DNA of 10,730 nt from Hyphomicrobiales bacterium (lineage in GTDB: Bacteria; Pseudomonadota; Alphaproteobacteria; Rhizobiales; Devosiaceae), in the NCBI GenBank assembly GCA_026989045.1, contig JALSJY010000215.1, forward strand, positions 1-10,730, given 5' to 3'. The translations under genes and the position numbers were made by a program. Position 1 is the first letter of the stretch. Every line of letters begins with the position of its first letter. Shown one piece after another: positions 6,202 through 10,730 of this stretch. The notes beneath the pieces were generated by a model. It did not search any database, had not been told where the DNA came from, and saw nothing but the letters and a program-made list of their open reading frames with translations.

Positions 6202-7671
6202 CTAGCCAACACTCCCTTCAAGAGAAATGTTAATTAGCTTTTGCGTTTCAACCATAAATTCCATCGGCAAATGCTGTAACACATCACGCACAAATCCATT
6301 TACGATAAGCGCCACCGCTTCTTCTTCGTTTAGCCCACGTTGCTGACAATAAAACATCTGCTCATCTGAGATTTTTGAAGTAGTTGCTTCATGCTCAAAT
6401 ATCACCGATGAATTTTTTGCCTCTATATAAGGAATTGTGTGCGCTCCGCATTTATCACCGATTAGCAAGCTATCACATTGGGTAAAATTGCGGGCATTTT
6501 TTGCTTTTTTGTGCGCAGAAATAAGCCCGCGATAAGTATTGTCTGAAAAGCCAGCCGCAATGCCCTTGGCAATCACTTTGCTTGAAGTGTTTTTGCCCAA
6601 ATGTATCATTTTTGTGCCGCTATCGATTTGTTGATAGCCGTTTGAAATAGCAATCGAGTAAAATTCACCGCGAGAGCCATCACCACGCAAAATGCAGCTT
6701 GGATATTTCCATGTAATTGCCGAGCCAGTTTCTACCTGTGTCCATGAAATTTTTGAATTATCACCACGGCAGTCGCCACGTTTGGTCACGAAATTATAGA
6801 TGCCGCCAACGCCCTCTTTATTCCCTGGATACCAATTTTGCACCGTTGAATATTTAATTTCGGCATTTTCTAAAGCCACCAACTCAACCACTGCCGCATG
6901 CAACTGATTTTCATCGCGCATTGGTGCGGTGCAGCCCTCAAGATAGCTTACATAAGTGTCTTCTTCGGCAATTATCAATGTGCGCTCAAACTGGCCTGTG
7001 TTTTTTTCGTTAATGCGGAAATATGTCGACAACTCCATTGGGCAGCGCACACCCTTTGGAATATAAACAAATGAGCCATCAGTAAAAACTGCGCAATTTA
7101 GGGTTGAATAATAATTATCAGTGACTGGCACTACTGAGCCTAGATATTTTTTAATCAAGTCTGGGTGCTCTTTAATTGCCTCAGAAATTGAGCAAAAAAT
7201 TATGCCGCTTTTTGCCAATTCCTCACGAAAAGTTGTCACTACAGAAACAGAATCAAACACCGCATCTACTGCAATTTTAGCCCCCTCAACTCCTGCAAGA
7301 ACGGCCTGCTCAGAAAGCGGAATGCCAAGTTTTTTATAAGTTTCGAGCAAATCAGGATCAACTTCATCAAGGCTTTTTGGCCCTGGTGTAGATTTTGGCG
7401 CGGAGTAAAAATAAATGTCATTAAAGTCGATTTTTGGATAATCAAGCTTTGCCCAATCTGGCTCGTCCATTGTTAGCCAGCGTTTATAAGCATCAAGACG
7501 CCACTCTAACATCCATTCTGGCTCATCTTTTTTTGCCGAGATAAAACGCACAATATCTTCGCTTAAGCCTTTTGGTGCTTTGTCGCTTTTTATATCTGTT
7601 TCAAACCCATATTTATATTTTTCTAAATCGATTTCTTTAACTTGATCGATTGTTTCCTTAACAGCTGGCAT
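6202..7671 (-). CDS. sufB: SufB, Fe-S scaffold subunit
   Basis: SufB is the core scaffold that accepts persulfide sulfur and holds the nascent cluster with SufC and SufD. At 489 aa it has the full family length (E. coli about 495). Recognisable blocks are TDNYYSTLNCAVFTDGSFVYIPKG (184-207), GVRCPMELSTYFRIN (207-221), LEGCTAP with Cys247, WYPGNKEGVGG (280-290), CDSLLIGDKCGAHT (399-412, with Cys408) and EHEATTSKI (426-434). Cys247, Cys408 and the EHEAT acidic/His pair correspond to residues involved in sulfur transfer and cluster ligation in E. coli SufB. That residue match is from memory of the family. The ATG directly follows the TAA of the upstream desulfurase (TAAATG), and a good GGAG Shine-Dalgarno lies within that gene's end. 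Downstream, the repeat separates it from sufC. Confidence 0.97.
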   Translation of the reverse strand: MPAVKETIDQVKEIDLEKYKYGFETDIKSDKAPKGLSEDIVRFISAKKDEPEWMLEWRLDAYKRWLTMDEPDWAKLDYPKIDFNDIYFYSAPKSTPGPKSLDEVDPDLLETYKKLGIPLSEQAVLAGVEGAKIAVDAVFDSVSVVTTFREELAKSGIIFCSISEAIKEHPDLIKKYLGSVVPVTDNYYSTLNCAVFTDGSFVYIPKGVRCPMELSTYFRINEKNTGQFERTLIIAEEDTYVSYLEGCTAPMRDENQLHAAVVELVALENAEIKYSTVQNWYPGNKEGVGGIYNFVTKRGDCRGDNSKISWTQVETGSAITWKYPSCILRGDGSRGEFYSIAISNGYQQIDSGTKMIHLGKNTSSKVIAKGIAAGFSDNTYRGLISAHKKAKNARNFTQCDSLLIGDKCGAHTIPYIEAKNSSVIFEHEATTSKISDEQMFYCQQRGLNEEEAVALIVNGFVRDVLQHLPMEFMVETQKLINISLEGSVG

Positions 7672-8835
7672 TTATTTCTCCGCTTTTGGGCTTTGAAGCC
7701 CTTTATCATGTTGTTTAAGCATTTTTCCAAAGGCACTTAAAAATGCCTCTACATCTTGTTTTGTTGAATTCCAACCAAGGCTAACTCTTAATCTGCCTGT
7801 TGCTAATTCTGGCGAAATACCCATAGCGCATAAAACATGGCTATAGGTTACTTTGCCTGATGAGCAGGCAGAGCCAGAGGAAACAGAAACTCCCTCAATA
7901 TCTAAACCCATCAGAGCGATTGAGGCTTTTAAATCTGGCACAGCGAAATTGATTATATTGCCCATGCGTGGCACATCTTGACCAAAAACCACTGCATCTG
8001 GTCGTAATTTTTTTATTCCTGATTCTAGCATTTCAACTAATTGGTTGATTTTTTTAGCATCATAGCTTTGTGAAAATTGCTTTGCCGCTGCACCAAAGCC
8101 AGCAATAAGCGGGGCTGAAAGCGTGCCAGAGCGCCTGCCCTTTTCTTGGCTACCGCCATATATCAAACGCACCTCATCACAATGAGATTTCATTAAAAGT
8201 GCACCAATGCCAACGGGGCCGCCAGCTTTATGAGCGCTAATTGCCATCATATCTACTGGGCGAGATGAAAAGCTAAGATCAGCTTTACCAAAAGCCTGCA
8301 CCGCATCGATGAATAAAAAATGCCTCGAAGCGCCAACAAGCGTCTCTATTTGCTTAATGGGCTGAATTATTCCAGTTTCATTATTCACTTCATGCACACA
8401 AATAAGCGCGGTTTGACCTGTTTCGTCTAATTTTTGCAATTCATCTTTAAGCTGAGCAATATCAATTTGACCATTATCGAGTAGAAAAACCTCTATAACT
8501 TCTTGCTCACAAGATTTTGCGGCATTTAACGCTGCGGCATGCTCACCAGCGCTAATAATAATCTTATCAAGTTTAAGAGCCTTCACACCCGCAATGATAG
8601 CTTGATTTATACTTTCTGTTGCTGAACCTGTAAAAACAACCTCACTGCGTTTTGCACCAGCAGCTTTTGCAACATTTTCTCGTGCATCTTCAATCAAAGC
8701 TTCAAGCACACGACCATCTCTATGTATAGCTGATGGGTTTCCTGCCAATTCAAGCGCATCAATAATTGCCTTTTTTGCTTGGGGCAGCAAAATAGTTGAG
8801 GCATTATGATCGAGATAAGCGTTTGTTTTAGGCAT
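7672..8835 (-). CDS. group I (NifS/IscS-like) cysteine desulfurase, first gene of the suf operon
   Basis: This PLP-dependent enzyme converts cysteine to alanine and provides persulfide sulfur. It is 387 aa. Visible features are the N-terminal YLDHNAST (7-14, the NifS-class YLDxNAT start), GEHAA with PLP-stacking His99, HEVNNETG (148-155), IDAVQ (Asp177), the PLP lysine in SAHKAGGPVGIG (Lys203), GGSQEKGRRSGT (227-238) and the mobile-loop catalytic cysteine in SSGSACSSG (Cys324). The SSGSAC context marks group I, clearly different from SufS in the same operon. Many alphaproteobacteria have this desulfurase before sufB. It may be the general (IscS-like) desulfurase, for instance for tRNA thiolation, but that is inference. 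The ATG at 8835 lacks a convincing Shine-Dalgarno: the leader before it is A-rich, with a run of nine A. Its stop abuts the sufB start. Confidence 0.95.
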   Translation of the reverse strand: MPKTNAYLDHNASTILLPQAKKAIIDALELAGNPSAIHRDGRVLEALIEDARENVAKAAGAKRSEVVFTGSATESINQAIIAGVKALKLDKIIISAGEHAAALNAAKSCEQEVIEVFLLDNGQIDIAQLKDELQKLDETGQTALICVHEVNNETGIIQPIKQIETLVGASRHFLFIDAVQAFGKADLSFSSRPVDMMAISAHKAGGPVGIGALLMKSHCDEVRLIYGGSQEKGRRSGTLSAPLIAGFGAAAKQFSQSYDAKKINQLVEMLESGIKKLRPDAVVFGQDVPRMGNIINFAVPDLKASIALMGLDIEGVSVSSGSACSSGKVTYSHVLCAMGISPELATGRLRVSLGWNSTKQDVEAFLSAFGKMLKQHDKGLQSPKAEK

Positions 8836-8920
8836 AATTGAACTTTTTTTTTAAAACAAAGGCAAAACAATGCTGAAATATCTTGAAATTTGCTCTGCAT
8901 TTCATCTACAAGAGACATTC

Positions 8921-8944
8921 AACAAAGATTGCAACAAGGATTGC
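8921..8944. repeat. 12-bp tandem direct repeat in the suf leader
   Basis: AACAAAGATTGC (8921-8932) is followed directly by AACAAGGATTGC (8933-8944), identical at 11 of 12 positions. The pair lies between the candidate operator and the first suf gene, in the presumed 5' untranslated region. The function is unknown. It may be a small duplication or a paired binding site. Confidence 0.6.
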
Positions 8945-8979
8945 TTTTTATAATCATCACTAATTGTAATTTAGTTAGC

Positions 8980-8994
8980 TTAGAATTATTCTAA
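8980..8994. promoter_or_regulatory. ICE-like palindrome, candidate Irr operator for suf
   Basis: TTAGAATTATTCTAA is a perfect inverted repeat, with TTAGAA and TTCTAA arms around a 3-nt spacer. It matches the core of the iron control element bound by Irr in alphaproteobacteria (TTTAGAA-N3-TTCTAAA), except that the outermost bases here are C and T. It lies about 145 bp upstream of the first suf start codon and just downstream of the candidate - strand promoters, a position suited to repression. It may also affect the divergent hydrolase-tyrS transcript. Assignment to Irr is inference, because the irr gene is not in the window. Confidence 0.55.
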
Positions 8995-8995
8995 T

Positions 8996-9015
8996 CTAGC
9001 TATATTATATGCTAG
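8996..9015. repeat. CTAGC/GCTAG inverted repeat over the candidate -10 region
   Basis: The arms CTAGC (8996-9000) and GCTAG (9011-9015) flank a 10-bp AT-only spacer that contains the - strand TATAAT. This second dyad adjoins the ICE-like palindrome. It may be a second operator or simply promoter DNA that happens to be symmetric. Confidence 0.4.
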
Positions 9016-9043
9016 TTTTAGGAGTCTTAAGGCCACTCGTCAA
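9004..9043 (-). promoter_or_regulatory. candidate suf operon promoter(s)
   Basis: There are two overlapping options on the - strand. One has a perfect -10 TATAAT (9009-9004) with a weak TTAAGA -35 (9030-9025) at 15-nt spacing. The other has a good -35 TTGACG (9043-9038) and TAAAAC (9020-9015) at exactly 17 nt. In both cases transcription would start at roughly 8995-9010, so the ICE-like palindrome would lie at or just after the start site. The sequence alone does not decide between them. Confidence 0.45.
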
Positions 9044-9105
9044 GCCAGATTGCACTTTATTTACATTAAAGTCAGTTTATCAAATAAGCAGTTTAATAAA
9101 TAAGT

Positions 9106-9111
9106 TAAGGA
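9106..9111 (+). promoter_or_regulatory. ribosome binding site of the alpha/beta hydrolase
   Basis: TAAGGA lies 7 nt before the ATG at 9119. It is one of the clearest Shine-Dalgarno sequences in the window and supports that start. Confidence 0.7.
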
Positions 9112-9118
9112 TATTTGC

Positions 9119-9781
9119 ATGCCAGAAGTAATGTTTAATGGCCCAGAGGGTCGAATTGAGGGGCGTTATCAGCCCGGTAAAGAGCCAAATGCTCCAGTTG
9201 CTATTTTGCTACACCCTCACCCAGAGTTTGGCGGCACGATGAATAATCAGATTATTTATCACCTTTATTATATGTTTGTAGAGCGTGGTTTTGCTGTTTT
9301 GAGGTTTAATTCACGTGGTGTTGGCCGCTCACAAGGAGTGTTTGACCATGGAGTTGGCGAATTATCTGATGCAGCAGCTGCACTTGATTGGCTTCAGTCA
9401 ATCAATAAAGATAGTAAGGCGTGTTGGATTGCAGGGTTTTCTTTTGGCAATTGGATTGGCATGCAATTGCTTATGCGTCGGCCAGAGGTTGAGGGTTTTC
9501 TTACTATTGCACCACAAGAAAATATTTATGACTTCTCTTTTCTTGCTCCCTGCCCCTCTTCTGGTCTGATTATTCACGGTGAAAAAGACACTGTTGCACC
9601 ACCCGAATCAGTGCAGCGCCTTGTGGATAAACTTCGCACACAAAAAGGCATAACCATTGAACAGCAGATTGTTGAAGGTGCTAATCATTTCTTTGATGGT
9701 CATGTTGATGATCTTATTGAAAGATGTGGTGAATATCTTGATCGCCGTCGTGCTGATATTGCTGCGGGCGGCGGACGATAG
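9119..9781 (+). CDS. small alpha/beta hydrolase (COG2945-like), substrate unknown
   Basis: This is a cytoplasmic serine hydrolase-fold protein of 220 aa with no signal peptide. The probable catalytic triad is Ser108 in the nucleophile elbow GFSFGN, Asp157 in GEKDTVAP and His190 in GANHFF. LHPHPEFGGTM (31-41) is the conserved segment after the first core strand that usually forms the oxyanion hole in this family, and NSRGVGRSQG (64-73) is the following conserved loop. There is almost no cap domain. The substrate is not known for this family, and predicted esterase, thioesterase or peptidase roles are guesses. It is divergent from suf and sits 37 nt upstream of tyrS, so the two are probably co-transcribed. 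I recall that a hydrolase of this type often accompanies suf genes in alphaproteobacteria, which hints at a shared regulatory region rather than a proven Fe-S role. Confidence 0.88.
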   Translation: MPEVMFNGPEGRIEGRYQPGKEPNAPVAILLHPHPEFGGTMNNQIIYHLYYMFVERGFAVLRFNSRGVGRSQGVFDHGVGELSDAAAALDWLQSINKDSKACWIAGFSFGNWIGMQLLMRRPEVEGFLTIAPQENIYDFSFLAPCPSSGLIIHGEKDTVAPPESVQRLVDKLRTQKGITIEQQIVEGANHFFDGHVDDLIERCGEYLDRRRADIAAGGGR

Positions 9782-9818
9782 AATTAGTAGATAGAAATAG
9801 TGGTAGGCAGTAAATATT

Positions 9819-10730
9819 ATGGCAAGATTTAAATCTGACTTTTTACAAGTGCTTGATGAGCGCGGTTTTATTCATCAGCAATCTGACGCTGAGGGGCTTG
9901 ATGCACTTTGCGCAAAGCAGCCTATTACTGCCTATGTCGGCTATGATGCAACTGCGACCAGCCTACACATCGGTAATTTGATTTCTACTTCTATGCTTTA
10001 TTGGTTTCAACAGGCTGGCCATAAGCCTATCGCCCTAATGGGTGGTGGCACTTCTATGGTTGGTGACCCCTCGTTTCGTGATGAACAGCGTGGGCTGTTA
10101 ACTCCTGAAAAAATCAACGACAATATTGCTGGCATTAAAAAAATATTCTCTAAAATCCTAAAATTTGGCGATGGGGCATCTGATGCCATTATGGTCAATA
10201 ATGCCGATTGGCTACTCAAGCTAAATTATGTTGAATTCTTGCGCGATGTTGGCAAGCATTTCTCGGTCAATCGCATGCTAACTTTTGATAGTGTGCGCCT
10301 TAGGCTTGAGCGCGAGCAATCTCTCTCATTCCTTGAGTTTAATTATATGATTATGCAGGGCTATGATTTTGTTGAATTAAACCGCCGTTATGGTTGCATA
10401 TTGCAAATGGGCGGCTCAGATCAATGGGGCAATATTATCAATGGGGTTGACCTTGGTCATCGCATGCGCACAGAGCAGCTTTATGCGCTCACCACCCCCC
10501 TGCTCACCACTTCATCTGGTACAAAAATGGGCAAAACTGCTAATGGTGCGGTATGGCTGAATGAAGATTTATTCTCCCCTTATGATTTTTGGCAATATTT
10601 CCGCAACACAGAGGACGATGATGTTGAAAGATTTCTAAAGATTTTTACACGTCTACCTTTAAATGAAATTGCCCATGCAATTGGCGATGATGTAAATGAA
10701 GCTAAAAAACTTTTAGCGACTAAGGCGACA
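9819..10730 (+). CDS. tyrS: tyrosyl-tRNA synthetase, 3'-truncated by the window end
   Basis: This class I synthetase charges tRNA-Tyr with tyrosine in the cytoplasm. The frame is open from the ATG at 9819 to the last base of the window (304 codons, no stop). The missing part should be roughly the last 110 residues, including the end of the anticodon-binding region and the C-terminal S4-like RNA-binding domain. Motifs are TAYVGYDATATSLHIGN (37-53, with the HIGH-type HIGN at 50-53), GDPSFR (82-87), the tyrosine-binding EFNYMIMQGYDF (173-184), GGSDQWGN (198-205) and the KMSKS loop as KMGKT (236-240). KMGKT is a normal variant in alphaproteobacterial enzymes. GDPSFR and LLTTSSGTKMGK fit the bacterial TyrRS family and exclude TrpRS. 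Ribosome binding is weak (GGTAGG about 12 nt upstream). It lies 37 nt after the hydrolase stop and is probably in its operon. Confidence 0.96.
   Translation, partial: MARFKSDFLQVLDERGFIHQQSDAEGLDALCAKQPITAYVGYDATATSLHIGNLISTSMLYWFQQAGHKPIALMGGGTSMVGDPSFRDEQRGLLTPEKINDNIAGIKKIFSKILKFGDGASDAIMVNNADWLLKLNYVEFLRDVGKHFSVNRMLTFDSVRLRLEREQSLSFLEFNYMIMQGYDFVELNRRYGCILQMGGSDQWGNIINGVDLGHRMRTEQLYALTTPLLTTSSGTKMGKTANGAVWLNEDLFSPYDFWQYFRNTEDDDVERFLKIFTRLPLNEIAHAIGDDVNEAKKLLATKAT

Larger units (their letters stand above)
8836..9118. other. divergent intergenic region between the suf operon and the hydrolase-tyrS pair
   Basis: These 283 bp hold no gene I can support. They contain a run of nine T (nine A in the suf leader, 8844-8852), a 12-bp tandem repeat (8921-8944), an ICE-like palindrome (8980-8994), a CTAGC/GCTAG inverted repeat (8996-9015), candidate suf promoters (9004-9043) and the Shine-Dalgarno TAAGGA of the hydrolase (9106-9111). 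No remnant of an Rrf2-family regulator gene is recognisable. Confidence 0.8.

Noticed and set aside
8694..8918. 74-codon - strand frame beginning upstream of the desulfurase, possibly joined to it by slippage on the nine-A tract
   Set aside because: A -1 slip on the A run would fuse the two frames, but the desulfurase ATG already gives a normal NifS-type N-terminus. The upstream frame has no Shine-Dalgarno, and most of it is an out-of-frame shadow of the desulfurase.
9315..9569. 84-codon frame inside the alpha/beta hydrolase gene
   Set aside because: It is a different frame of a gene with an intact catalytic triad. No independent start signal or family is visible.
10524..10538. KMGKT as a damaged KMSKS loop in TyrRS
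   Set aside because: KMGK(S/T) is a common working variant in this group, and all other TyrRS motifs are intact.

Overview
The window looks like chromosome from an AT-rich alphaproteobacterium. Three things point there: the suf gene order (group I desulfurase-sufB-sufC-sufD-sufS-sufT-sufA), a perfect TTAGAA-N3-TTCTAA palindrome of the Irr/ICE type at the head of that operon, and a tyrosyl-tRNA synthetase with the KMGKT form of the KMSKS loop. No phage genes, transposase genes, CRISPR array, tRNA or rRNA were seen, and no gene appears broken. I cannot name the genus.

Layout. Positions 1-903 (+) hold the C-terminal part of an RhlE-like DEAD-box RNA helicase whose start lies outside the window. 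Positions 985-2046 (+) hold a soluble diguanylate cyclase with an intact active site and an intact inhibitory site. From 8835 down to 2043 (-) runs a seven-gene suf operon for iron-sulfur cluster assembly. The intergenic region 8836-9118 separates it from a divergent pair on the + strand: an alpha/beta hydrolase (9119-9781) and tyrS (9819 to the window end, 304 codons visible).

The suf operon supplies sulfur through two desulfurases of different groups, a SufBCD scaffold/ATPase, the DUF59 protein SufT, and the A-type carrier SufA. Spacing is very tight (0 to 15 nt) except between sufB and sufC. There, 164 nt hold a 93-bp palindromic interspersed repeat that would be transcribed as a double hairpin in the suf mRNA. 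No Rrf2-family regulator gene (iscR, rirA or sufR) stands at the head of the operon. The ICE-like palindrome just downstream of the candidate promoters suggests control by Irr instead. The operon ends by overlapping the diguanylate cyclase stop codon by 4 nt, with no terminator between the convergent genes.

I did not find a clearly new biological system. The strongest leads are the repeat inside the suf operon and its possible effect on sufB versus sufCDSTA dosage, the inferred iron control element, the uncharacterised N-terminal domain of the diguanylate cyclase, and a short motif at the end of the helicase tail.
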